Source: Alphaproteobacteria bacterium (GTDB taxonomy: Bacteria > Pseudomonadota > Alphaproteobacteria > UBA9219). Taken from it: a DNA stretch of 64,000 nt. Position numbers and translations under genes: made by a program. Every line of letters begins with the position of its first letter. The first letter of the stretch is position 1. Positions 19,103-28,408 of the stretch are shown here, piece after piece. The stretch covers positions 65,550 through 129,549 of the forward strand of contig JAFALY010000030.1 in assembly GCA_019233975.1 (NCBI GenBank). The letters run 5' to 3'. The notes below the pieces were generated by a model. That model did no database searches and was not told where the DNA came from. It saw nothing but the letters and a program-made list of their open reading frames with translations.

Positions 19103-20700
19103 TGACCATGCCATCACTCGATAACTTTTTTGCACATATGAACGTCACCGCGGTTCTGATGTTCCTCGTGTTCGTCTCAATGACATTGTTCATCACTTGG
19201 TGGGCATCCAAGCGTGTTAAAACAACCAAGGATTTTTATTCCGCTGGCGGCAGCATTACAGGCCTGCAAAACGGATTGGCAATTGCGGGCGACTATATGT
19301 CGGCGGCATCGTTCCTTGGCATATCCGGGCTGGTCTTCACCTCCGGGTTCGATGGGTTGATATACTCCATCGGCTTTTTGGTGGGGTGGCCAATTGTTCT
19401 GCTGCTGATCGCAGAGCCGCTACGCAACCTTGGGCGCTACAACTTCTCGGATGTTGCTTCCTATAGATTCGATAAGAAGCCGATCCGCGTTCTGGCGGCT
19501 ATTGGCTCTCTGTCGACAATCACCTTCTACCTCATCGCGCAAATGGTGGGGGCGGGTAAGTTGATCGAAGTCCTGTTCGGCCTTCCCTATGCCAGCGCAG
19601 TTGTCATTGTCGGCGTTCTGATGGTCGCCTATGTGACCTTCGGCGGTATGTTAGCGACAACATGGGTGCAGGTGATTAAGGCATGTCTGCTGTTAGGCGG
19701 TGCGACGGTCCTGTCATTCCTTGTGTTAGCGCACTTCAACTTCAGCTTTGAGGACATGTTCACAGCCGCCATCGCCAAGCACGCGAACGGCGCCAAGATC
19801 ATGAACCCGGGCACATTGGTGAAGGATCCAATCTCCGCCATGTCGCTGGGCCTCGCACTGATGTTCGGCACAGCAGGTCTGCCGCACATTTTGATGCGCT
19901 TCTTCACGGTACGTGATGCGAAGCAAGCCAACCGCTCGGTCTTCTATGCCACCGGGTTCATCGGCTACTTCTACATCCTGACCTTTATCATCGGCTTTGG
20001 TGCCATCATCTACCTGACGGGCAACACGGCCTATGTCGGGGCGGATGGCAAGCTGGTGGGTGGCAGTAATATGGCTGCTGTACAACTGGCGCACGCGCTG
20101 GGCGGGAACCTGCTCCTCGGCTTTATTTCAGCCGTGGCGTTCGCGACCATCCTTGCGGTTGTGTCAGGCCTGACACTGGCAGGCGCGTCGGCCATATCGC
20201 ACGATCTTTACGTCCATGTGTTCCTGAAAGGCACGCATGACGAAAAGAAGGAAATACAGGTATCGCGGATCGCCACAGTGGCGCTCGGCATACTAGCGAT
20301 TTTCCTCGGTCTGCAATTTGAAAAGCAGAACGTCGCCTACATGGTCGGCCTGGCTTTTGCGATTGCCGCCAGCGCCAATTTCCCCATCATCCTGATGTCG
20401 ATGTACTGGCCGCGCATGACGACGCGTGGTGCAGTTGTCGGTGGGTGGTTGGGGCTTTTGACCACGCTTGTTTTGATGATTCTCAGCAAAACAATCTGGG
20501 TCAGCGTCTTCGGCTTTGACAAACCGGTCTTTGCCTATGAATACCCGGCCTTGTTCTCCATGCCTGTGGCCTTCATTGGTATCTGGCTGTTCTCGATAAC
20601 CGACAAGTCAACACGGGCTATCTTGGACCGCGACGGATACGAAGCACAATATGTCCGCGCCCAAACAGGTGTCGGCATTGAAGCTGGCAAAGGGCACTAA
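19102..20700 (+). CDS. actP: cation/acetate symporter ActP
   Basis: A 532-residue sodium:solute symporter-family permease with about 13 membrane helices. Family features include [20 protein letters not shown] near the second helix, [15 protein letters not shown] and the [20 protein letters not shown] loop. The closest known role is uptake of acetate and related short carboxylates. It overlaps the DUF485 gene by one base, and a strong terminator at 20725-20755 ends the unit. Identity as ActP rather than another SSS carboxylate transporter rests on the DUF485 pairing. Confidence 0.9.
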   Translation: MTMPSLDNFFAHMNVTAVLMFLVFVSMTLFITWWASKRVKTTKDFYSAGGSITGLQNGLAIAGDYMSAASFLGISGLVFTSGFDGLIYSIGFLVGWPIVLLLIAEPLRNLGRYNFSDVASYRFDKKPIRVLAAIGSLSTITFYLIAQMVGAGKLIEVLFGLPYASAVVIVGVLMVAYVTFGGMLATTWVQVIKACLLLGGATVLSFLVLAHFNFSFEDMFTAAIAKHANGAKIMNPGTLVKDPISAMSLGLALMFGTAGLPHILMRFFTVRDAKQANRSVFYATGFIGYFYILTFIIGFGAIIYLTGNTAYVGADGKLVGGSNMAAVQLAHALGGNLLLGFISAVAFATILAVVSGLTLAGASAISHDLYVHVFLKGTHDEKKEIQVSRIATVALGILAIFLGLQFEKQNVAYMVGLAFAIAASANFPIILMSMYWPRMTTRGAVVGGWLGLLTTLVLMILSKTIWVSVFGFDKPVFAYEYPALFSMPVAFIGIWLFSITDKSTRAILDRDGYEAQYVRAQTGVGIEAGKGH

Positions 20701-20724
20701 CACCATCTTTTGCCTGAAATGAAG

Positions 20725-20755
20725 AAACCGCCGCTGCAACAGCGGCGGTTTTTTT
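20725..20755 (+). terminator. Rho-independent terminator after actP
   Basis: A perfect 9-bp GC stem (CCGCCGCTG / CAGCGGCGG) with a 3-base CAA loop is followed by seven T. On the other strand it is followed by TTTCTTC, so it may also end the convergent membrane-protein pair. Confidence 0.93.
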
Positions 20756-20769
20756 ATGCCCGCGATAAA

Positions 20770-21204
20770 CTAGGCCGACAGGCGCGACGCCAGACGACGC
20801 AACCCAAACAGCCTGCCGATTGAATTTAAGCCGGAGCCAAACCCAGCACAAAATCCGGCACCATTTTCATTTTTCCTTGCCGCGACCATCGACAAGACCT
20901 CGATACCAAACCCGATAATCTGGCTTAGCACCAGTATGCCCACAAACACACCGAATGCGAGCGGCAGATTGGCTGCTGTCAGTCCAACCCCTGCTATCTT
21001 AAAGGAGAAAATAAGCGCAGGCGCTATTTGTATAAAACTGGCCGCCCTGCCTACAATCAGGCCAGCCTGATATTGCCCATGATTGGCAGGCAGCACACGA
21101 TCTTCAAGGGTACCGTGCGCTTTTCTTGTAGGTTTATCGCCGCGGCCATCGCCTTCACCATCGCCACCTTCATAAAAAAGCGGTTCTACAAATCTATCCG
21201 TCAC
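20770..21204 (-). CDS. small membrane protein with LPxxHGQYxxG motif (distal copy)
   Basis: A 144-residue protein of no family I recognise. It has an acidic/Gly-rich hydrophilic N-terminus (GGDGEGDGRGDKP), the motif LPANHGQYQAG (about residues 38-48), two hydrophobic helices (about 52-73 and 80-103), and a basic Gly/Leu-rich amphipathic tail (GSGLNSIGRLFGLRRLASRL). The upstream neighbour at 21249 has the same motif and topology, so the two look like diverged tandem paralogues in one operon, 44 bases apart. No function can be assigned. Confidence 0.65.
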   Translation of the reverse strand: MTDRFVEPLFYEGGDGEGDGRGDKPTRKAHGTLEDRVLPANHGQYQAGLIVGRAASFIQIAPALIFSFKIAGVGLTAANLPLAFGVFVGILVLSQIIGFGIEVLSMVAARKNENGAGFCAGFGSGLNSIGRLFGLRRLASRLSA

Positions 21205-21248
21205 AACACGATCCTTCGTACTAAAACTTAATCGCTAATATTCAGAAA

Positions 21249-21626
21249 TTATGCGTCCAGTTTTGGCGGCAATGACAGCATATTGGCAATCCATCCCATG
21301 CCGCCCAGGAAACCTGTTAATCCACCCTTTGTATTACTTGGCTTCATCATCAACCAAAACAGGGTATTTGCTCCCCATGACACGCCAACCGTCGAAACGC
21401 AGAACAACGCTGCGAACCATGCCAATGCAAGCCCCGGCCCGTTCAGGCCCGTCATCATGGCACCCAGCGGTGTCGTCATAGCAAGAGTAACCACACCGGC
21501 CAGGGCCGCCATCGCCGCCACCCCAAACAGCGCACACATGCCCCAGCCTCTGCCCGATTCATACTGGCCGTGCTGGGACGGCAAAGCTTGGCTTCTGTGA
21601 AAAGTTGAACGCGTCCTGCTATCCAT
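21249..21626 (-). CDS. small membrane protein with LPxxHGQYxxG motif (proximal copy)
   Basis: A 125-residue protein of no family I recognise. A basic N-terminus (MDSRTRSTFHRSQ) leads to LPSQHGQYESG (about residues 15-25), then two hydrophobic helices (about 30-55 and 64-92) and a Gly-rich, weakly amphipathic tail (GFLGGMGWIANMLSLPPKL). The motif, its distance from the first helix and the tail match the downstream protein at 20770-21204, although the rest differs. Reading is divergent from folD. Confidence 0.65.
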   Translation of the reverse strand: MDSRTRSTFHRSQALPSQHGQYESGRGWGMCALFGVAAMAALAGVVTLAMTTPLGAMMTGLNGPGLALAWFAALFCVSTVGVSWGANTLFWLMMKPSNTKGGLTGFLGGMGWIANMLSLPPKLDA

Positions 21627-21851
21627 ACAACATCTCTATAACTGACTAATCGATGATACCTAATCCCACCGCAACCGTAAAACAAGGCGTTATATCCTGG
21701 TTTTACTTTCACAACTGCCCTGCCCGTTAAACAAGGAGAAATCACCCATGTGATGGCATTTTTCTTGCATTTCCATTCCCCCTTACCCCATGGCTTTGTG
21801 CGTCGCACATGCTATAAACAGCGCGTCAACATTGTGCAGGCAGGAGCAAAC
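21627..21851. promoter_or_regulatory. divergent region between small membrane proteins and folD
   Basis: These 225 bases carry both 5' regions. A perfect short palindrome TGTGCG-T-CGCACA lies at 21797-21809, about 43 bases before the folD GTG, followed by the -10-like TATAAA. No protein-coding signal is convincing here. Confidence 0.4.
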
Positions 21852-22736
21852 GTGAGCGCGAAAATCATTGACGGCAAAGCCTATGCTGAAGGTCTGGCCA
21901 CCAAAATTCAAACGCAGGTTGTGGCTTTCAAAGCCCAATCAGGGCGCGTGCCCGGTCTGGCGGTTGTTCTGGTCGGCCAAGACCCCGCCAGCGAGATTTA
22001 TGTCCGCAGCAAGGTGAAGAAAACAACCGAGCTGGGCATGAAAAGTTTTGAGCATGTCCTGCCCGATACCGCGACGCAGGAAGAGTTGCTGCGCGTTGTT
22101 GCGGAGCTGAACGCCAATAACGAAATTGACGGCATTCTCGTGCAAATGCCGCTGCCCAAACAGATTGATGAACTGACCGTTATCTCGGCCATCAGCCCGG
22201 CCAAAGATGTCGATGGTTTGCATCCTGAAAATGCGGGGCGTCTGGTCGCAGGCCTGCCCTGCTTTGTGTCCTGCACGCCGCTCGGTTGCCTGATGCTGCT
22301 TAAGGATCAATTGGGCGACCTGACAGGTATGAACGCGATTGTCATTGGCCGGTCGCTTCTGGTCGGCAAGCCAATGGCACAGTTGCTGTTAAATGAAAAC
22401 TGCACCGTTACCATGGCGCACTCACGCACGCGTGATCTGGCGGACAAAGTCCGTCAGGCGGATATTGTCGTGGCCGCCGTCGGCAAGGCGGAGATGGTCA
22501 AGGCGGCATGGGTCAAGCCCGGCGCCACGGTCATTGACGTCGGCACAACACGCGTTGTGGTTGATGGGAAAAAGAAGCTGGTCGGCGACGTGGATTTTGC
22601 TGCCGTACAAGCGGTTGCTGGCGCCCTGACGCCTGTGCCGGGCGGTGTCGGCCCGATGACGATCATGACCCTCATGCACAACACGGTGATAGCCGCCTAC
22701 CGCCGCCAAGGGTTGCCTGTCCCCAAGATGTTTTAA
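21852..22736 (+). CDS. folD: bifunctional methylenetetrahydrofolate dehydrogenase/cyclohydrolase FolD
   Basis: FolD interconverts 5,10-methylene-THF and 10-formyl-THF in two NADP-linked steps in the cytoplasm. From the GTG at 21852 it is 294 residues, the usual length. Motifs are [14 protein letters not shown] (with the conserved catalytic Lys region), [23 protein letters not shown], the nucleotide-binding [18 protein letters not shown] and the C-terminal [19 protein letters not shown]. The GTG has an AGGAG ribosome site; an ATG-led frame from 21750 would add 34 residues unlike the family. Confidence 0.96.
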   Translation: MSAKIIDGKAYAEGLATKIQTQVVAFKAQSGRVPGLAVVLVGQDPASEIYVRSKVKKTTELGMKSFEHVLPDTATQEELLRVVAELNANNEIDGILVQMPLPKQIDELTVISAISPAKDVDGLHPENAGRLVAGLPCFVSCTPLGCLMLLKDQLGDLTGMNAIVIGRSLLVGKPMAQLLLNENCTVTMAHSRTRDLADKVRQADIVVAAVGKAEMVKAAWVKPGATVIDVGTTRVVVDGKKKLVGDVDFAAVQAVAGALTPVPGGVGPMTIMTLMHNTVIAAYRRQGLPVPKMF

Positions 22737-22751
22737 GGCATGCCTGGCGCA

Positions 22752-23930
22752 TCAAACGGCCGAGCCTGCGGCCCAGCCGCTGGACCACGCCCATTGGAAA
22801 TTGTATCCACCGAGCCAGCCGGTGACATCCACCGCCTCGCCCACGAAATACAGGCCGGGCACCTGTGTCACCATCATGGTTTTGGAAGATAGCGCGGTCG
22901 TGTCGATGCCACCCAACGTCACTTCAGCCTTGGCATAGCCTTCGGTGCCGGCAGGCTCTACGCGCCAGTTTTTCAGGAACCCCGCCAGTTCTTTGACGCG
23001 TTTGTCTGTCCAGTTGCCAATCGGCTCATTGACGAAGTAGGTTGCAGCAATAGCCTGCGCCAGCCGTTGGGGCAAAATTTCGGACAAAATGGTTTTGATT
23101 TCCGCTTTGGGTCGCGTCTTTTTGCGTTCCAACAGGAATGCTTCGGCTTGCACATCCGGCAGCAGATCAAGCGTCAGGGTATCCCCCGCGCGCCAATAAG
23201 ATGAAATCTGCAAAATAGCAGGCCCGGACAAGCCACGATGCGTCATGACCATGCCTTCGCGAAACGCGCGTTTGTTACACTGTGCAATGACTTCTAGACT
23301 GATGCCGCTCAATGCACCTGTGAAGTTCTGTAACGCGCCATCCATCACCATCGGCACGAGCGCAGGCAGCGTTTCGGTTACCGGAACGCCAAATTGTGCG
23401 GCAATGCGATGCGCAAAATCCGTGGCGCCCATTTTGGGGATTGATAACCCACCGGTCGCCATCACCAAAGACGGTGCAGTAGCGATGCCTTCGCGTGTTT
23501 CCACCTCAAAAAGGTCACCTTTGGTGATAGACAAAACAGGTTGATTTAATCCGATTTTGACGCCGCCGGTGCGACATTCCTCCACCAGCATGGTGACGAT
23601 GTCCTGCGCCACATGATCGCAAAACAACTGGCCCAGCGTCTTTTCGTGATAGGCGATGTTATGCTTTTCAACCAGCGCTATAAAATCATGCTGTGTATAG
23701 GATTTCAAAGCCGATTTGCAGAAATGCGGGTTCTGGGACAAAAACCGTTCCGGCACGGCATCGCGGTTCGTAAAATTACAACGCCCACCGCCCGATATTA
23801 AAATCTTGGCACCGACCTTGTCGCCATGCTCCAGCAACAAGACACGGCGGCCACGCTGTCCCGCGCGCAGGGCGCACATCAGGCCCGCCGCACCGGCACC
23901 AATGACAATAACGTCAAACGCCGGCGTCAC
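22752..23930 (-). CDS. HI0933-family NAD(P)/FAD-dependent oxidoreductase
   Basis: A 392-residue flavoprotein of the HI0933/BaiN type. The N-terminal FAD motif is VIGAGAAGLMCALRAGQRG, followed by GAKILISGGGRCNFTNRD and VMATGGLSIPKMGATDFAH. The C-terminal GLYFVGEAVDVTGWLGGYNF contacts FAD in the family. The reaction is unknown for most members. It starts at GTG overlapping the upstream COG2509 gene stop (GTGA), so the two flavoproteins are translationally coupled. It converges on folD with 15 bases between stops. Confidence 0.92.
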   Translation of the reverse strand: MTPAFDVIVIGAGAAGLMCALRAGQRGRRVLLLEHGDKVGAKILISGGGRCNFTNRDAVPERFLSQNPHFCKSALKSYTQHDFIALVEKHNIAYHEKTLGQLFCDHVAQDIVTMLVEECRTGGVKIGLNQPVLSITKGDLFEVETREGIATAPSLVMATGGLSIPKMGATDFAHRIAAQFGVPVTETLPALVPMVMDGALQNFTGALSGISLEVIAQCNKRAFREGMVMTHRGLSGPAILQISSYWRAGDTLTLDLLPDVQAEAFLLERKKTRPKAEIKTILSEILPQRLAQAIAATYFVNEPIGNWTDKRVKELAGFLKNWRVEPAGTEGYAKAEVTLGGIDTTALSSKTMMVTQVPGLYFVGEAVDVTGWLGGYNFQWAWSSGWAAGSAV

Positions 23931-25558
23931 CCGGCCACCAGACTGAGCGCGACGGCTTCGGCAACCTTAATGCCGTCAACACCCGCCGACAGAATGCCGC
24001 CCGCATAGCCCGCACCTTCGCCTGCCGGGAATAGACCGCGCGTATTCAGGCTTTGGAAATTATCGTTGCGCTTGATGCGTATCGGCGACGATGTGCGCGT
24101 TTCAACGCCGGTTAGGACGGCATCGGTCATGTCAAACCCGCGTATCTGACGGCCAAAGGCCGTAAGCGCTTCACGGATGGCGACAATGGCGTAATCCGGT
24201 AAACAGGAGGACAGGTCCGTGGGCGTTACGCCCGGACGATATGACGGTATCACACTACCCAGATTTGTTGACGGCACACCGGTAATGAAATCGCCGACGC
24301 GTTGGGCCGGTGCTGCGTACGTGCCGCCCCCCGCAATAAAGGCAGCCGTTTCCCATTTGCGCTGGAACGCGATACCGGCCAGCGGGCCATCCGGGTAATC
24401 TTCCGGTGTAATGCCGACGACAATGCCCGCGTTGGCGTTACGTTCGGCCCGGGAATATTGGCTCATGCCATTGGTAACGACGCGCCCCTCTTCCGACGTG
24501 GCCGCCACAACGGTGCCGCCCGGGCACATGCAGAAACTGTAAACATCACGGCCATTGCTGGCATGATGCACCAGCTTGTAGTCCGCCGCGCCCAAAATCG
24601 GATGCCCGGCAGAGGCACCAAAGCGCGCAGCGTCAATCAGGGATTGCGGATGCTCAACGCGAAATCCGACTGAAAATGGTTTTGCCTCAACATACACGCC
24701 GCGATCATACAGCATCTGAAACGTGTCGCGCGAACTGTGGCCGATTGCCATCACCACATGGTCAGCGGCGATATGCTCACCGTTTTCTAAAACGACGCCG
24801 CGCACACGACGCGCACCGTCTGTATCGATTTCGACATCAAGGTCGGTGACGCGGCTTTGGAAACGATACTCACCGCCCAGCGATTCAATCGTCGCGCGGA
24901 TGTTTTCCACCATTTTCACAAGCCGGAATGTGCCGATATGCGGATGCGCCTCGGTCAATATTTCAGGCGGCGCTTCGGCCTTCACAAATTCGGTCAGAAC
25001 CTTGCGCCCCAAGTGGCGGGGGTCTTTTATCTGGCTGTACAATTTACCGTCTGAGAACGTACCGGCTCCACCTTCGCCGAACTGTACGTTCGATTCCGGA
25101 TTCAGTTTCGAATGCCGCCATAATTTCCATGTGTCTTTTGTGCGTTCGCGAACAACCTTGCCGCGGTCCAGAATAATGGGGCAGAACCCCATCTGCGCCA
25201 GCACAAGCCCCGCGAACAGGCCGCATGGACCAGCGCCGATGACAACCGGACGATTTTTAAACCCATCCGGCGCGCGCGTCACAAAACGGTAGTCGATATC
25301 CGGTGTGGGCATAATCAACCCGCCACCTTTTGTCCCGGCTTTTGCCACGTGTTTTAAAATAGTCGCTTCGTCACGCACCTCGACATCCAGCGAATAAATC
25401 AGATGGATGGCCGATTTTTTGCGCGCGTCATGGGCACGACGAAAAACCGTGCAGGACAGAAGCTCTTCCGGCTTGATCCGTAAACGTTTGACAGCAGCCT
25501 CAGCAATGGCTTCGGGCGGGTGGTTCAGCGGTAATTTGATTTCAGTCAGACGTAACAT
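23927..25558 (-). CDS. COG2509-type FAD-dependent dehydrogenase
   Basis: A 543-residue flavoprotein. An N-terminal ferredoxin-like domain of about 100 residues (VFRRAHDARKKSAIHLIYSL) precedes the FAD motif PVVIGAGPCGLFAGLVLAQM (about residues 100-119). Later come NVQFGEGGAGTFSDGKLYS, CMCPGGTVVAATSEEGRVVT and the C-terminal GLFPAGEGAGYAGGILSAG. The family is widespread and its reaction is unknown. It overlaps the HI0933-type gene by four bases. Upstream is a 166-base gap to a divergent ABC-F gene. Confidence 0.9.
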   Translation of the reverse strand: MLRLTEIKLPLNHPPEAIAEAAVKRLRIKPEELLSCTVFRRAHDARKKSAIHLIYSLDVEVRDEATILKHVAKAGTKGGGLIMPTPDIDYRFVTRAPDGFKNRPVVIGAGPCGLFAGLVLAQMGFCPIILDRGKVVRERTKDTWKLWRHSKLNPESNVQFGEGGAGTFSDGKLYSQIKDPRHLGRKVLTEFVKAEAPPEILTEAHPHIGTFRLVKMVENIRATIESLGGEYRFQSRVTDLDVEIDTDGARRVRGVVLENGEHIAADHVVMAIGHSSRDTFQMLYDRGVYVEAKPFSVGFRVEHPQSLIDAARFGASAGHPILGAADYKLVHHASNGRDVYSFCMCPGGTVVAATSEEGRVVTNGMSQYSRAERNANAGIVVGITPEDYPDGPLAGIAFQRKWETAAFIAGGGTYAAPAQRVGDFITGVPSTNLGSVIPSYRPGVTPTDLSSCLPDYAIVAIREALTAFGRQIRGFDMTDAVLTGVETRTSSPIRIKRNDNFQSLNTRGLFPAGEGAGYAGGILSAGVDGIKVAEAVALSLVAG

Positions 25559-25724
25559 AGGCGTTGTTTTGCCAGACGAAGGGGCATTTGTTCAATTTAA
25601 ATCGCCAGAAAATCAGTTTCAGCATGAAAATCTTGTTGGTCCGGGCAGCCTTGACCGCTACAAAGTCACGCTGGCCAACCACCAACGCCATGCCTGTTAT
25701 CGTTAAGAAAGACGTTTCGCCTTT

Positions 25725-27554
25725 ATGTTGTCCATCCAGAGCCTCACTTACCGCGTTGCGGGCCGCACGCTGTTGAACGATGTTTCGCTGAATATTCCGG
25801 CGGGATGGCGCGTGGGGCTGGTCGGACCGAACGGCGCAGGTAAATCCACCCTGTTTCGCCTGATTACGGGCGAGCTGGAAGCCGATGGAGGCGATGTTGC
25901 CTTTATCAAGGGCGCCACGCTCGGCACCGTACGACAAGACCTGCCGGATGACGACACGTCCATTTTGGATGTCGTGCTGCAGGCCGACAAGGAACGCACC
26001 ACCTTGCTGGCCGAAGCGGAAACGGTCGAAGATCCCGCCCGCATGGGTTATATCTATGAACGTCTGACGGAGATCAGCGCCTATGATGCGCCGTCCCGCG
26101 CCGCCGCCATTCTGGCCGGTCTGGGGTTCAGCGAGGCGGCACAGGCCTGCCCTATTTCTTCATTCTCCGGCGGTTGGCGCGCACGTGTGGCGCTGGCGTC
26201 CGCCCTGTTTCTGGAACCAAATATCCTGCTGCTCGATGAACCAACCAACCATCTGGATTTTGAATCCATGGTGTGGCTGGAAAATTTCCTGATGCGGTAT
26301 CAGCAAACGCTGATCATCATCAGCCATGACCGCGATATTCTGAACAAAACGGTGGACCACATCGTCCATCTGGAAAACAAAAAACTGGTGTCCTACACCG
26401 GCAATTACGACCAGTTTGAACGCCGCCGCGCCGAACGCCTGTTGAACCAGCAGGCGCTGCATGAAAAGCAGATGGCGCAAAAGGCGCATATGCAGAAATT
26501 CGTTGATCGCTTCCGCGCGACAGCCAGCAAAGCACGGCAGGCCCAAAGCCGCCTGCGCGCCATCGAACGCATGGATATTGTGGATGCCGTCATTGCAGAG
26601 CGCGTGACCGCCTTCACCTTCCCCGAACCCAAAGAAATGAAGTCGCCGCTCATCCGTCTGGAGGAAGTGGATGCAGGCTATATCGAAGGGCAGCCGATCC
26701 TGCGCAAGCTGGACCTGACCATCAACAATAACGACCGCATCGCTTTGCTGGGCGCCAACGGCAACGGTAAATCCACGCTGGTCAAGATCTTGTCGGGTCG
26801 CCTCCCCCCCATGGCGGGTAAAATCTATAAATCCGGCCAGTTGAAAATCGGCTATTTCGCGCAATTCCAGACCGACGAACTGGATGTCACGCTGACGCCG
26901 TTTGAAACGCTGCGCGTGGCGATGGAAGAGCCGTCGGAAGTCAAGGTTCGCGCGATGCTCAGCCGCTTTGGTTTCGATAAAAACAAGGCCGATACGCTGG
27001 TCGGCGGCCTGTCGGGTGGTGAGAAAGCGCGCCTGTTGTTTTGTCTGATGAGCTTTGACGCGCCGCATATCATGCTGCTGGACGAACCGACAAACCATCT
27101 GGATATCGACGCGCGCGAAGCGTTGATGCAGGCCCTGAACAACTATAACGGCGTTATCATTCTGGTCAGCCACGACACCCATCTGGTTGAATGCGTGGCG
27201 GACCAGTTATGGCTGGTGGCCGACAGCAAATGCGTGCCGTTTGACGATGATCTGGACGCCTATCGTCAGCAGGTCATCCGTCAGCGCCGCATGGAGCGCG
27301 AGAAGGTGAAACAGGAAGCGCGTGCACCCAAGAAAAACGCCGCGCCGGATCCGGAAAAAGAAGCCGCGCGTCTGGAAGTTCTGATTGCCGAACTAACGCA
27401 GCAGAAACATGTGATGGAAGGCGAAATTGCCGAAGGCTTCGCCAGCGATGCCGACCCGGTGCATCAGAAAAAACTGACGGCGAATTATAAGAAATTACAG
27501 GACAACCTGACCCGCGCCGAAGCTGATCTGGCCAATATTATAGGCAGCTTGTAA
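25725..27554 (+). CDS. ABC-F family ATPase (YheS-like)
   Basis: A 609-residue soluble protein with two ABC domains and no membrane part, as in ribosome-acting ABC-F factors. Domain 1 has GPNGAGKSTLFRL and FSGGWRARVAL; domain 2 has GANGNGKSTLVKI and LSGGEKARLLF. An interdomain linker rich in Arg/Gln/Lys (about residues 235-300) and a Lys/Glu coiled-coil C-terminus (about 520-609) complete it. The FSGGW signature and C-terminal coiled coil favour the YheS branch over EttA, which is separately present at 42065. It ends 16 bases before tRNA-Gln on the opposite strand. Confidence 0.93.
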   Translation: MLSIQSLTYRVAGRTLLNDVSLNIPAGWRVGLVGPNGAGKSTLFRLITGELEADGGDVAFIKGATLGTVRQDLPDDDTSILDVVLQADKERTTLLAEAETVEDPARMGYIYERLTEISAYDAPSRAAAILAGLGFSEAAQACPISSFSGGWRARVALASALFLEPNILLLDEPTNHLDFESMVWLENFLMRYQQTLIIISHDRDILNKTVDHIVHLENKKLVSYTGNYDQFERRRAERLLNQQALHEKQMAQKAHMQKFVDRFRATASKARQAQSRLRAIERMDIVDAVIAERVTAFTFPEPKEMKSPLIRLEEVDAGYIEGQPILRKLDLTINNNDRIALLGANGNGKSTLVKILSGRLPPMAGKIYKSGQLKIGYFAQFQTDELDVTLTPFETLRVAMEEPSEVKVRAMLSRFGFDKNKADTLVGGLSGGEKARLLFCLMSFDAPHIMLLDEPTNHLDIDAREALMQALNNYNGVIILVSHDTHLVECVADQLWLVADSKCVPFDDDLDAYRQQVIRQRRMEREKVKQEARAPKKNAAPDPEKEAARLEVLIAELTQQKHVMEGEIAEGFASDADPVHQKKLTANYKKLQDNLTRAEADLANIIGSL

Positions 27555-27570
27555 GTCACTGATTTTAAAA

Positions 27571-27645
27571 TGGTTGGGGCGGGAGGGATCGAACCTCCGA
27601 ATGGCGGAATCAAAATCCGCTGCCTTACCGCTTGGCTACGCCCCA
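27571..27645 (-). tRNA. tRNA-Gln (TTG)
   Basis: Read on the minus strand it is a 75-base cloverleaf: acceptor TGGGGCG paired with CGCCCCA, the anticodon stem GCGGA/TCCGC around loop TTTTGAT with anticodon TTG, T arm GGTTCGATCC, and an encoded 3' CCA. It is presumably charged by direct glutaminylation or through the GatCAB pathway, whose A and C subunits lie at 13.7-15.5 kb. Confidence 0.96.
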
Positions 27646-27776
27646 ATCGACGCACATGGATGGTCGGCTCTATCGGCCTGAAGATACAGGGGAATCTGCA
27701 CCCATCCAAGGGTCGCCATCTATAGCGGGTGAACCCCCGGCTGGCAAGTCTTTCGGTAAACGGGCCATCTGTGCCG

Positions 27777-27791
27777 TTAACCCCCTGTTAA
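27777..27791. promoter_or_regulatory. candidate CtrA box upstream of rcdA
   Basis: TTAA-CCCCCTG-TTAA is an exact TTAA-N7-TTAA site, 80 bases upstream of the rcdA ATG and in the gap between divergent tRNA-Gln and rcdA. RcdA helps deliver CtrA to ClpXP, so the site would create a feedback loop. Binding is inferred from sequence only. Confidence 0.6.
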
Positions 27792-27871
27792 ATCAAACTA
27801 CACCTGATTTTAACGATAACCTTGTATCGAGGGAGGTGAGGCCATACAGCTTTTTACAGAGGGGACACCCC

Positions 27872-28342
27872 ATGAATACCGCCAAATCCACGAGCCTGAT
27901 CGACCGCACGTTCGACGAAGGTGTCGCGCTTACGCTCGAAGTGCGCAACTACATCGCCTATCACGAACAGGCGGATCGTCGCGAAATGGACCTGAACCAG
28001 TGTCTGCAGGTCGGGTACCAGCACACGCGCGTTTCGGCGCGCCTGATCCAATGCATGACGTGGTTGCTGGCCATGAAGGCGTTACTGGCTGGTGAAATAG
28101 CCCCTGAACAATTTGCAGCGCCGCAATACCAGTTTACGCGCAGCGAAGAATGCGAAAACACCACCGGGCAGGATCAGGAAGATTTGCCGCCAGGCCTACG
28201 TAGCCTTCTGGAGCGCAGTCATGCGTTGTATTCACGCATTCAGCGTCTGGACTCCATGGTGCGCGCGAAAATGGAAGCGGGTGAAGTGCCGAATTTTGCC
28301 ATGCTGGCCGGCGGGCCGGTCATTGCAGGCGGCATGATGTAA
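27872..28342 (+). CDS. rcdA: DUF1465 protein, RcdA-like regulator of CtrA degradation
   Basis: A 156-residue helical protein of the DUF1465 family. Conserved segments are SLIDRTFDEGVALTLEVRNY (about residues 8-27), the ADRREMDLNQ loop and TRVSARLIQCMTWLLAMKAL (about 51-70). In Caulobacter RcdA acts as an adaptor with CpdR and PopA to bring CtrA to ClpXP at the cell pole. The ATG at 27872 follows GAGGGGACACCCC; the frame is open further upstream through the tRNA-Gln gene, so the longer version is rejected. A terminator follows at 28364. The exact role in this organism is inferred. Confidence 0.85.
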   Translation: MNTAKSTSLIDRTFDEGVALTLEVRNYIAYHEQADRREMDLNQCLQVGYQHTRVSARLIQCMTWLLAMKALLAGEIAPEQFAAPQYQFTRSEECENTTGQDQEDLPPGLRSLLERSHALYSRIQRLDSMVRAKMEAGEVPNFAMLAGGPVIAGGMM

Positions 28343-28363
28343 ACCCATACTGCATGAACAAAA

Positions 28364-28391
28364 AAAAGGGCGCACCCACGTGCGCCCTTTT
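28364..28391. terminator. bidirectional terminator between rcdA and rpmE
   Basis: AAAAGGGCGCAC / GTGCGCCCTTTT form a perfect 12-bp stem around a 4-base loop. Runs of A and T flank it, so it can end both the rightward rcdA and leftward rpmE transcripts. Confidence 0.93.
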
Positions 28392-28408
28392 CTTTTGTCG
28401 TAAGGTGA

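Noticed and set aside
26160-27182. 340-codon open frame on the minus strand inside the ABC-F gene
   Set aside because: Antisense to a clear ABC-F coding region with no family similarity or ribosome site; a composition artefact of the coding strand.
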